A stretch of 64,000 bases of DNA from Ptiloglossa arizonensis. Its lineage: Eukaryota > Arthropoda > Insecta > Hymenoptera > Colletidae. A program made the position numbers and the translations under genes. This document shows, piece by piece, positions 36,341-47,845 of the stretch. The DNA is taken from contig NW_027478757.1 in the NCBI RefSeq assembly GCF_051014685.1, positions 62,001 through 126,000 on the forward strand, read 5' to 3'. The notes under the pieces are model-generated. The model made no database searches. It was not told where the DNA came from and saw only the letters and a program-made list of their open reading frames with translations. The stretch's first letter is position 1. Each line of letters opens with the position of its first letter.

Positions 36341-39239
36341 GTTTCTCACGTACAAACTGCCACATCTCGCGAACGGATTGTCCAATCCGCAAAATTTCTG
36401 TTGCATCTGAAAGTAGAAACTCGCCCGATTACAACGGTATGCGTACTTTTCCCCTAGGCCGTTCTATTTATTCGTTTCGAGCAACAGAACTGCGAAAATT
36501 TTGAGTTTCTCGAACGGTTCTTACTTCCAAACTGCCATATCTCGCGAACGGATTGACCAATCCGCAAAATTTCTGTTGCATCTGAAAGTAGAAACTCGCC
36601 CGATTACAACACTATGCGTACTTTTCCCCTAGGCCGTTCTAGTTATGCTTGTCGAGCATCAGAACTGCGAAAATTTTGAGTTTCTCGAGCGTTTCTTACC
36701 TCCAAACTGCCATATCTCGCGAACGGATTGACCAATCCGCAAAATTTCTGTTGCATCTGAAAGTAGAAACCCGCCCGATTACAACGGTATGCGTACTTTT
36801 CCCCTAGCCCGTTCTAGTTATTCGTTTCGAGCAACAGAACTGCGAAAATTTTGAGTTTTTCAAGCGTTGCTTACGTCCAAACTGCCATATCTCGCGAGCG
36901 GATTGACCAATCCGCAAAATTTCTGTTGCATCTGAAAGTAGAAACTCGCCCGATTACAACGGTGTGCGTGTTTTCCCCTAGGCCGTTCTAGTTATGCTTG
37001 TCGAGCATCAGAACTGCGAAAATTTTGAGTTTCTCGAGCGTTTCTTACCTCCAAACTGCCATATCTCGCGAACGGATTGACCAATCCGCAAAATTTCTGT
37101 TGCATCTGAAAGTAGAAACTCCCCCGACTACAACACTATGCGAACTTTTCCCCTAGGCCGTTCTAATTATTCGTTTCGAGCATCAGAACTGCGAAAATTT
37201 TGAGTTTCTCAAGCGTTTCTTACTTCCAAACTGCCATATCTCGCAAACGGATTGACCAATCCGCAAAATTTCTGTTGCATCTGGAAGTAGAAACTCGCCC
37301 GATTATAACACTATGCGTACTTTTCCCCTAAGCCGTTCTAGTTATTCGTTTCGAGCATCAGAATTGCGAAAATTTTGAGTTTCTCAAGCGTTTCTTACCT
37401 CCAAACTGCCATAACTCGCGAACGGATTGACCAATCCGCAAAATTTCTGTTGCATCTGAAAGTAGAAACTCGCCCGATTACAACACTATGCGTACTTTTC
37501 CCCTAGGCCGTTCTAGTTATTCGTTTCGAGCATCAGAACTGCGAAAATTTTGAGTTTCTCGAGCGTTTCTTACATCCAAACTGCCATATCTCGCGAACGG
37601 ATTGACCAATCCGCAATATTTCTGTTGCACCTGAAAGTAGAAACTCGCCCGATTACAACGGTATGCGTACTTTTCCCCTAGGCCGCCCTAGTTATTCGTT
37701 TCGAGCATCAGAACTGTGACAATTTTGAGTTTCTCAACCGTTTCTTACATCCAAACTGCCATATCCCGCGAACGGATTGACCAATCCGCAAAATTTCTGT
37801 TGCATCTGAAAGTAGAAACTCGCCCGATTACAACGGTATGCGTACTTTTCCCCTAGCCCGTTCTAGTTATTCGTTTCGAGCAACAGAACTGCGAAAATTT
37901 TGAGTTTTTCAAGCGTTGCTTACGTCCAAACTGCCATATCTCGCGAGCGGATTGACCAATCCGCAAAATTTCTGTTGCATCTGAAAGTAGAAACTCGCCC
38001 GATTACAACGGTGTGCGTACTTTTCCCCTAGGCCGTTCTAGTTATGCTTGTCGAGCATCAGAACTGCGAAAATTTTGAGTTTCTCGAGCGTTTCTTACCT
38101 CCAAACTGCCATATCTCGCGAACGGATTGACCAATCCGCAAAATTTCTGTTGCATCTGAAAGTAGAAACTCCCCCGACTACAACACTATGCGTACTTTTC
38201 CCCTAGGCCGTTCTAGATATTCGTTTCGAGCATCAGAACTGCGAAAATTTTCAGTTTTTCAAACGTTTCTTACTTGCAAACTGCCATATCTCGCAAACGG
38301 ATTGACCAATCCGCAAAATTTCTGTTGCATCTGGAAGTAGAAACTCGCCCGATTATAACACTATGCGTACTTTTCCCCTAAGCCGTTCTAGTTATTCGTT
38401 TCGAGCATCAGAATTGCGAAAATTTTGAGTTTCTCAAGCGTTTCTTACCTCCAAACTGCCATAACTCGCGAACGGATTGACCAATCCGCAAAATTTCTGT
38501 TGCATCTGAAAGTAGAAACTCGCCCGATTACAATACTATGCGTACTTTTCCCCTAGGCCGTTCTAGTTGTTCGTTTCGAGCATCAGAACTGCGAAAATTT
38601 TGAGTTTTTCAAGCGTTGCTTACCTTCAAACTGCCATATCTCGCGAACGGATTGACCAATCCGCAAAATTTCTGTTGCATCAGAAAGTAGAAACTCGCCC
38701 GATTGCAACGGTGTGCGTACTTTTCCCCTAGGCCGTTCTAGTTATGCTTGTCGAGCATCAGAACTGCGAAAATTTTGATTTTCTCGAGCGGTTCTTATCT
38801 CCAAACTGCCATATCTCGCGAACGGATTGACCAATCCGCAAAATTTTTGTTGCATCTGAAAGTAGAAACTCGCCCGATTACAACACTATGCGTACTTTTC
38901 CCCTAAGCCGTTCTAGTTATTCGTTTCGAGCATCAGAATTGCGAAAATTTTGAGTTTCTCAAGCGTTTCTTACCTCCAAACTGCCATAACTCGCGAACGG
39001 ATTGACCAATCCGCAAAATTTCTGTTGCATCTGAAAGTAGAAACTCGCCCGATTACAACACTATGCGTACTTTTCCCCTAGGCCGTTCTAGTTATTCGTT
39101 TCGAGCATCAGAACTGCGAAAATTTTGATTTTCTCAAGCGTTTCTTACATCCAAACTGCCATATCTCGCGAAAGGATTGACCAATCCGCAAAATTTCTGT
39201 TGCATCTGAAAGTAGAAACTCGCCCGATTACAACACTAT
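36341..39239 (+). repeat. Duplicated tract, left copy (partner about 41,416-44,314)
   Basis: Shared at +5,075 bp (29 units). Markers are 'ctatttattcg', 'ctcgaacgg', 'gaaacccgcc', the shortened 'gtgcgtgttttcc' (36,961 and 42,036), 'gtgacaattttgag' (37,716 and 42,791), 'ttttcagtttttc' with 'acttgc', 'ctagttgttcg', 'gattttctc' and 'gcgaaagg' (39,169 and 44,244). A few substitutions were noticed, for example 'ctagatatt' near 38,214 against 'ctagttatt', and 'ccaaacagcc' near 44,227 against 'ccaaactgcc'. Confidence 0.87.
36961..36973 (+). other. 'gtgcgtgtttt' one-base-shorter monomer (three copies)
   Basis: The usual 'gcgtactttt' is reduced by one base to 'gcgtgtttt' here and at 42,036 and 45,010. 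It tags the 29- and 17-monomer-spaced duplications. Confidence 0.93.
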
Positions 39240-40539
39240 GCGCACTTTTCCCCTAGGCCGTTCTAGTTATTCGTTTCGAGCATCAGAACTGCGAAAATTT
39301 TGAGTTTCTCAAGCGTTTCTTACCTCCAAACTGCCACATCTCGCGAACGGATTGACCAATCCGCAAAATTTCTGTTGCATCTGAAAGTAGAAACTCGCCC
39401 GATTACAACGGTATGCGTACTTTTCCCCTAGGCCGTTCTAGTTATGCTTGTCGAGCATCAGAACTGCGAAAATTTTGAGTTTCTCGAGCGTTTCTTACCT
39501 CCAAACTGCCATATCTCGCGAACGGTTTGACCAATCCGCAAAATTTCTGTTGCATCTGAAAGTAGAATCTCGCCCGATTACAACGGTATGCGTACTTTTC
39601 CCCTAGGCCGTTCTAGTTATTCGTTTCGAGCATCAGAACTGCGAAAATTTTGAGTTTCTCAAGCGTTTCTCACGTACAAACTGCCACATCTCGCGAACGG
39701 ATTGTCCAATCCGCAAAATTTCTGATGCATCTGAAAGTAGAAATTCGCCCGATTACAACGGTATGCGTACTTTTCCCCTAGGCCGCCCTAGTTATTCGTT
39801 TCGAGCATCAGAACTGCGAAAATTTTGAGTTTCTCAAGCGTTTCTTACCTCCAAACTGCCACATCTCGCGAACGGATTGACCAATCCGCAAAATTTCTGT
39901 TGCATCTGAAAGTAGAAACTCGCCCGATTACAACGGTATGCGTACTTTTCCCCTAGGCCGTTCTAGTTATTCGTTTCGAGCATCAGAACTGCGAAAATTT
40001 TGAGTTTCTCAAGCGTTTCTTACTTCCAAACTGCCATATCTCGCGAACGGATTGACCAATCCGCAAAATTTCTGTTGCATCTGAAAGTAGAAACTCGCCC
40101 GATTACAGCGGTATGCGTACTTTTCCCCTTGCCCGTTCTAGTTATTCGTTTCGGGCAACAGAACTGCGAAAATTTTGAGTTTTTCAAGCGTTGCTTACCT
40201 CCAAACTGCCATATCTCGCGAACGGATTGACCAATCCGCAAAATTTCTGTTGCATCTGAAAGTAGAAACTCGCCCGATTACAACACTATGCGTACTTTTC
40301 CCCTAGGCCGTTCTAGTTATGCTTGTCGAGCATCAGAACTGCGAAAATTTTGAGTTTCTCGAGCGTTTCTTACCTCCAAACTGCCATATCTCGCGAACGG
40401 ATTGACCAATCCGCAATATTTCTGTTGCATCTGAAAGTAGAAACTCGCCCGTTTACAACGGTATGCGTACTTTTCCCCTAGGCCGCCCTAGTTATTCGTT
40501 TCGAGCATCAGAACTGCAAAAATTTTGAGTTTCTCAAGC
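39234..40539 (+). repeat. Duplicated tract, right copy (partner about 35,035-36,340)
   Basis: Right partner of the 4,199-bp-shift duplication, with the same rare variants in the same order. It sits directly between the two ends of the 29-monomer-spaced duplication, so 35.0-44.3 kb reads as interleaved copies A-B-A'-x-B', where x (40.54-41.42 kb) holds a third shared piece (see 40,875). Confidence 0.85.
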
Positions 40540-41415
40540 GTTTCTTACTTCCAAACTGCCATATCTCGCGAACGGATTGACCAATCCGCAAAATTTCTGT
40601 TGCATCTGAAAGTAGAAACTCGCCCGATTACAACGGTATGCGTACTTTTCCCCTAGGCCGTTCTAGTTATGCTTGTCGAGCATCAGAACTGCGAAAATTT
40701 TGAGTTTCTCGAGCGTTTCTTACCTCCAAACTGCCATATCTCGCGAACGGATTGACCAATCCGCAAAATTTCTGTTCCATCTGAAAGTAGAAACTCGCCC
40801 GATTACAACGGTATGCGTACTTTTCCCCTAGCCCGTTCTAGTTATTCGTTTCGAGCAACAGAACTGCGAAAATTTTGAGTTTCTCGAGCGGTTCTTACTT
40901 CCAAACTGCCATATCTCGCGAACGGATTGACCAATCCGCAAAATTTCTGTTGCATCTGAAAGTAGAAACTCGCCCGATTACAACGGTGTGCGTACTTTTC
41001 CCCTTGCCCGTTCTAGTTATTCGTTTCGGGCAACAGAACTGCGAAAATTTTGAGTTTTTCAAGCGTTGCTTACATCCAAACTGCCATATCTCGCGAACGG
41101 ATTGACCAATCCGCAGAATTTCTGTTGCATCTGAAAGTAGAAACTCGCCCGATTACAACACAGTGCGTACTTTTCCCCTAGGCCGTTCTAGTTATTCGTT
41201 TCGAGCATCAGAACTGCGAAAATTTTAGAGTTTCTCAAGCGTTTCTTACCTCCAGACTGCCATATCTCGCGAACGGATAGACCAATCCGCAAAATTTCTG
41301 TTGCATCTGAAAGTAGAAACTCGCCCGATTACAACGGTGTGCGTACTTTTCCCCTAGGCCGTTCTAGTTATTCGTTTCGAGCATCAGAACAGCGAAAATT
41401 TTGAGTTTCTCAAGC
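40540..41415 (+). repeat. Spacer monomers, partly copied from about 33.0-33.5 kb
   Basis: Five monomers between A' and B'. From 40,875 they match 33,000 onward at +7,875 bp (45 units). The shared rare features are 'cccttgcccg' with 'cgggcaac', 'cgcagaattt', 'cacagtgcg', the 1-bp insertion 'ttttagagtt', 'ctccagactgcc' and 'ggatagacc'. The match ends near 41,365 ('ctagttattcg' versus 'ctatttattcg'). Confidence 0.8.
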
Positions 41416-41639
41416 GTTTCTCACGTACAAACTGCCACATCTCGCGAACGGATTGTCCAATCCGCAAAATTTCTGTTGCATCTGAAAGTAGAAACTCGCC
41501 CGATTACAACGGTATGCGTACTTTTCCCCTAGGCCGTTCTATTTATTCGTTTCGAGCAACAGAACTGCGAAAATTTTGAGTTTCTCGAACGGTTCTTACT
41601 TCCAAACTGCCATATCTCGCGAACGGATTGACCAATCCG

Positions 41640-44613
41640 CAAAATTTCTGTTGCATCTGAAAGTAGAAACTCGCCCGATTACAACACTATGCGTACTTTT
41701 CCCCTAGGCCGTTCTAGTTATGCTTGTCGAGCATCAGAACTGCGAAAATTTTGAGTTTCTCGAGCGTTTCTTACCTCCAAACTGCCATATCTCGCGAACG
41801 GATTGACCAATCCGCAAAATTTCTGTTGCATCTGAAAGTAGAAACCCGCCCGATTACAACGGTATGCGTACTTTTCCCCTAGCCCGTTCTAGTTATTCGT
41901 TTCGAGCAACAGAACTGCGAAAATTTTGAGTTTTTCAAGCGTTGCTTACGTCCAAACTGCCATATCTCGCGAGCGGATTGACCAATCCGCAAAATTTCTG
42001 TTGCATCTGAAAGTAGAAACTCGCCCGATTACAACGGTGTGCGTGTTTTCCCCTAGGCCGTTCTAGTTATGCTTGTCGAGCATCAGAACTGCGAAAATTT
42101 TGAGTTTCTCGAGCGTTTCTTACCTCCAAACTGCCATATCTCGCGAACGGATTGACCAATCCGCAAAATTTCTGTTGCATCTGAAAGTAGAAACTCCCCC
42201 GACTACAACACTATGCGAACTTTTCCCCTAGGCCGTTCTAATTATTCGTTTCGAGCATCAGAACTGCGAAAATTTTGAGTTTCTCAAGCGTTTCTTACTT
42301 CCAAACTGCCATATCTCGCAAACGGATTGACCAATCCGCAAAATTTCTGTTGCATCTGGAAGTAGAAACTCGCCCGATTATAACACTATGCGTACTTTTC
42401 CCCTAAGCCGTTCTAGTTATTCGTTTCGAGCATCAGAATTGCGAAAATTTTGAGTTTCTCAAGCGTTTCTTACCTCCAAACTGCCATAACTCGCGAACGG
42501 ATTGACCAATCCGCAAAATTTCTGTTGCATCTGAAAGTAGAAACTCGCCCGATTACAACACTATGCGTACTTTTCCCCTAGGCCGTTCTAGTTATTCGTT
42601 TCGAGCATCAGAACTGCGAAAATTTTGAGTTTCTCGAGCGTTTCTTACATCCAAACTGCCATATCTCGCGAACGGATTGACCAATCCGCAATATTTCTGT
42701 TGCACCTGAAAGTAGAAACTCGCCCGATTACAACGGTATGCGTACTTTTCCCCTAGGCCGCCCTAGTTATTCGTTTCGAGCATCAGAACTGTGACAATTT
42801 TGAGTTTCTCAACCGTTTCTTACATCCAAACTGCCATATCCCGCGAACGGATTGACCAATCCGCAAAATTTCTGTTGCATCTGAAAGTAGAAACTCGCCC
42901 GATTACAACGGTATGCGTACTTTTCCCCTAGCCCGTTCTAGTTATTCGTTTCGAGCAACAGAACTGCGAAAATTTTGAGTTTTTCAAGCGTTGCTTACGT
43001 CCAAACTGCCATATCTCGCGAGCGGATTGACCAATCCGCAAAATTTCTGTTGCATCTGAAAGTAGAAACTCGCCCGATTACAACGGTGTGCGTACTTTTC
43101 CCCTAGGCCGTTCTAGTTATGCTTGTCGAGCATCAGAACTGCGAAAATTTTGAGTTTCTCGAGCGTTTCTTACCTCCAAACTGCCATATCTCGCGAACGG
43201 ATTGACCAATCCGCAAAATTTCTGTTGCATCTGAAAGTAGAAACTCCCCCGACTACAACACTATGCGTACTTTTCCCCTAGGCCGTTCTAGTTATTCGTT
43301 TCGAGCATCAGAACTGCGAAAATTTTCAGTTTTTCAAACGTTTCTTACTTGCAAACTGCCATATCTCGCAAACGGATTGACCAATCCGCAAAATTTCTGT
43401 TGCATCTGGAAGTAGAAACTCGCCCGATTATAACACTATGCGTACTTTTCCCCTAAGCCGTTCTAGTTATTCGTTTCGAGCATCAGAATTGCGAAAATTT
43501 TGAGTTTCTCAAGCGTTTCTTACCTCCAAACTGCCATAACTCGCGAACGGATTGACCAATCCGCAAAATTTCTGTTGCATCTGAAAGTAGAAACTCGCCC
43601 GATTACAATACTATGCGTACTTTTCCCCTAGGCCGTTCTAGTTGTTCGTTTCGAGCATCAGAACTGCGAAAATTTTGAGTTTTTCAAGCGTTGCTTACCT
43701 TCAAACTGCCATATCTCGCGAACGGATTGACCAATCCGCAAAATTTCTGTTGCATCAGAAAGTAGAAACTCGCCCGATTGCAACGGTGTGCGTACTTTTC
43801 CCCTAGGCCGTTCTAGTTATGCTTGTCGAGCATCAGAACTGCGAAAATTTTGATTTTCTCGAGCGGTTCTTATCTCCAAACTGCCATATCTCGCGAACGG
43901 ATTGACCAATCCGCAAAATTTTTGTTGCATCTGAAAGTAGAAACTCGCCCGATTACAACACTATGCGTACTTTTCCCCTAAGCCGTTCTAGTTATTCGTT
44001 TCGAGCATCAGAATTGCGAAAATTTTGAGTTTCTCAAGCGTTTCTTACCTCCAAACTGCCATAACTCGCGAACGGATTGACCAATCCGCAAAATTTCTGT
44101 TGCATCTGAAAGTAGAAACTCGCCCGATTACAACACTATGCGTACTTTTCCCCTAGGCCGTTCTAGTTATTCGTTTCGAGCATCAGAACTGCGAAAATTT
44201 TGATTTTCTCAAGCGTTTCTTACATCCAAACAGCCATATCTCGCGAAAGGATTGACCAATCCGCAAAATTTCTGTTGCATCTGAAAGTAGAAACTCGCCC
44301 GATTACAACACTATGCGTACTTTTCCCCTAGGCCGTTCTAGTTATTCGTTTCGAGCATCAGAACTGCGAAAATTTTGATTTTCTCAAGCGTTTCTTACAT
44401 CCAAACTGCCATATCTCGCGAACGGATTGACCAATCCGCAAAATTTCTGTTGCATCTGAAAGTAGAAACTCGCCCGATTACAAAACTATGCGTACTTTTC
44501 CCCTAGGCCGTTCTAGTTATTCGTTTCGAGCATCAGAACTGCGAAAATTTTGATTTTCTCAAGCGTTTCTTACATCCAAACTGCCATATCTCGCGAACGG
44601 ATTGACCAATCCG
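41640..44613 (+). repeat. 17-monomer HOR (2,974 bp), copy 1
   Basis: Tandem with the next block at 2,974 bp (17 units less the deletion in 'gtgcgtgtttt'). Marker pairs are 42,036/45,010 ('gtgcgtgtttt') and 42,791/45,765 ('gtgacaatttt'). Its last part contains three successive near-identical 'gattttctcaag...acatcc' monomers (starts about 44,199, 44,374 and 44,549). Confidence 0.86.
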
Positions 44614-47170
44614 CAAAATTTCTGTTGCATCTGAAAGTAGAAACTCGCCCGATTACAACACTATGCGTACTTTTCCCCTAGGCCGTTCTAGTTATGCTTG
44701 TCGAGCATCAGAACTGCGAAAATTTTGAGTTTCTCGAGCGTTTCTTACCTCCAAACTGCCATATCTCGCGAACGGATTGACCAATCCGCAAAATTTCTGT
44801 TGCATCTGAAAGTAGAAACCCGCCCGATTACAACGGTATGCGTACTTTTCCCCTAGCCCGTTCTAGTTATTCGTTTCGAGCAACAGAACTGCGAAAATTT
44901 TGAGTTTTTCAAGCGTTGCTTACGTCCAAACTGCCATATCTCGCGAGCGGATTGACCAATCCGCAAAATTTCTGTTGCATCTGAAAGTAGAAACTCGCCC
45001 GATTACAACGGTGTGCGTGTTTTCCCCTAGGCCGTTCTAGTTATGCTTGTCGAGCATCAGAACTGCGAAAATTTTGAGTTTCTCGAGCGTTTCTTACCTC
45101 CAAACTGCCATATCTCGCGAACGGATTGACCAATCCGCAAAATTTCTGTTGCATCTGAAAGTAGAAACTCCCCCGACTACAACACTATGCGAACTTTTCC
45201 CCTAGGCCGTTCTAATTATTCGTTTCGAGCATCAGAACTGCGAAAATTTTGAGTTTCTCAAGCGTTTCTTACTTCCAAACTGCCATATCTCGCAAACGGA
45301 TTGACCAATCCGCAAAATTTCTGTTGCATCTGGAAGTAGAAACTCGCCCGATTATAACACTATGCGTACTTTTCCCCTAAGCCGTTCTAGTTATTCGTTT
45401 CGAGCATCAGAATTGCGAAAATTTTGAGTTTCTCAAGCGTTTCTTACCTCCAAACTGCCATAACTCGCGAACGGATTGACCAATCCGCAAAATTTCTGTT
45501 GCATCTGAAAGTAGAAACTCGCCCGATTACAACACTATGCGTACTTTTCCCCTAGGCCGTTCTAGTTATTCGTTTCGAGCATCAGAACTGCGAAAATTTT
45601 GAGTTTCTCGAGCGTTTCTTACATCCAAACTGCCATATCTCGCGAACGGATTGACCAATCCGCAATATTTCTGTTGCACCTGAAAGTAGAAACTCGCCCG
45701 ATTACAACGGTATGCGTACTTTTCCCCTAGGCCGCCCTAGTTATTCGTTTCGAGCATCAGAACTGTGACAATTTTGAGTTTCTCAACCGTTTCTTACATC
45801 CAAACTGCCATATCCCGCGAACGGATTGACCAATCCGCAAAATTTCTGTTGCATCTGAAAGTAGAAACTCGCCCGATTACAACGGTATGCGTACTTTTCC
45901 CCTAGCCCGTTCTAGTTATTCGTTTCGAGCAACAGAACTGCGAAAATTTTGAGTTTTTCAAGCGTTGCTTACGTCCAAACTGCCATATCTCGCGAGCGGA
46001 TTGACCAATCCGCAAAATTTCTGTTGCATCTGAAAGTAGAAACTCGCCCGATTACAACGGTGTGCGTACTTTTCCCCTAGGCCGTTCTAGTTATGCTTGT
46101 CGAGCATCAGAACTGCGAAAATTTTGAGTTTCTCGAGCGTTTCTTACCTCCAAACTGCCATATCTCGCGAACGGATTGACCAATCCGCAAAATTTCTGTT
46201 GCATCTGAAAGTAGAAACTCCCCCGACTACAAAACTATGCGTACTTTTCCCCTAGGCCGTTCTAGTTATTCGTTTCGAGCATCAGAACTGCGAAAATTTT
46301 CAGTTTTTCAAACGTTTCTTACTTGCAAACTGCCATATCTCGCAAACGGATTGACCAATCCGCAAAATTTCTGTTGCATCTGGAAGTAGAAACTCGCCCG
46401 ATTATAACACTATGCGTACTTTTCCCCTAAGCCGTTCTAGTTATTCGTTTCGAGCATCAGAATTGCGAAAATTTTGAGTTTCTCAAGCGTTTCTTACCTC
46501 CAAACTGCCATAACTCGCGAACGGATTGACCAATCCGCAAAATTTCTGTTGCATCTGAAAGTAGAAACTCGCCCGATTACAATACTATGCGTACTTTTCC
46601 CCTAGGCCGTTCTAGTTGTTCGTTTCGAGCATCAGAACTGCGAAAATTTTGAGTTTTTTAAGCGTTGCTTACCTTCAAACTGACATATCTCGCGAACGGA
46701 TTGACCAATCCGCAAAATTTCTGTTGCATCAGAAAGTAGAAACTCGCCCGATTGCAACGGTGTGCGTACTTTTCCCCTAGGCCGTTCTAGTTATGCTTGT
46801 CGAGCATCAGAACTGCGAAAATTTTGATTTTCTCGAGCGGTTCTTATCTCCAAACTGCCATATCTCGCGAACGGATTGACCAATCCGCAAAATTTTTGTT
46901 GCATCTGAAAGTAGAAACTCGCCCGATTACAACACTATGCGTACTTTTCCCCTAAGCCGTTCTAGTTATTCGTTTCGAGCATCAGAATTGCGAAAATTTT
47001 GAGTTTCTCAAGCGTTTCTTACCTCCAAACTGCCATAACTCGCGAACGGATTGACCAATCCGCAAAATTTCTGTTGCATCTGAAAGTAGAAACTCGCCCG
47101 ATTACAACACTATGCGTACTTTTCCCCTAGGCCGTTCTAGTTATTCGTTTCGAGCATCAGAACTGCGAAA
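44614..47170 (+). repeat. 17-monomer HOR, copy 2 (incomplete)
   Basis: Follows copy 1 in the same order up to about 47,170, where 'ttgagtttctc' replaces the expected 'ttgattttctc'. Private differences include 'acaaaactatg' near 46,229 and 'gagttttttaag' with 'ctgacatatc' near 46,650-46,685. After a two-monomer insertion the order resumes at about 47,370. Confidence 0.83.
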
Positions 47171-47845
47171 ATTTTGAGTTTCTCAAGCGTTTCTTACTTC
47201 CAAACTGCCATATCTCGCGAACGGATTGACCAATCCGCAAAATTTCTGTTGCATCTGAAAGTAGAAACTCGCCCGATTACAATACTATGCGTACTTTTCC
47301 CCTAGGCCGTTCTAGTTATTCGTTTCGAGCATCAGAACTGCCAAAATTTTGAGTTTCTCAAGCGTTTCTTACCTCCAAACTGCCATAACTCGCGAACGGA
47401 TTGACCAATCCGCAAAATTTCTGTTGCATCTGAAAGTAGAAACTCGCCCGATTACAACACTATGCGTACTTTTCCCCTAGGCCGTTCTAGTTATTCGTTT
47501 CGAGCATCAGAACTGCGAAAATTTTGATTTTCTCAAGCGTTTCTTACATCCAAACTGCCATATCTCGCGAAAGGATTGACCAATCCGCAAAATTTCTGTT
47601 GCATCTGAAAGTAGAAACTCGCCCGATTACAACACTATGCGTACTTTTCCCCTAGGCCGTTCTAGTTATTCGTTTCGAGCATCAGAACTGCGAAAATTTT
47701 GATTTTCTCAAGCGTTTCTTACATCCAAACTGCCATATCTCGCGAACGGATTGACCAATCCGCAAAATTTCTGTTGCATCTGAAAGTAGAAACTCGCCCG
47801 ATTACAAAACTATGCGTACTTTTCCCCTAGGCCGTTCTAGTTATT
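47170..47845 (+). repeat. Two inserted monomers, then resumed 17-mer sequence
   Basis: The marker 'gcgaaagg' is at 44,244 and again at 47,568, a shift of 3,324 bp (19 units less one) where the 17-mer predicts 2,974. Two extra monomers, including the 'acaatactatg' and 'actgccaaaat' units, account for the difference. The shared tract then runs on to about 47,845. Confidence 0.75.
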
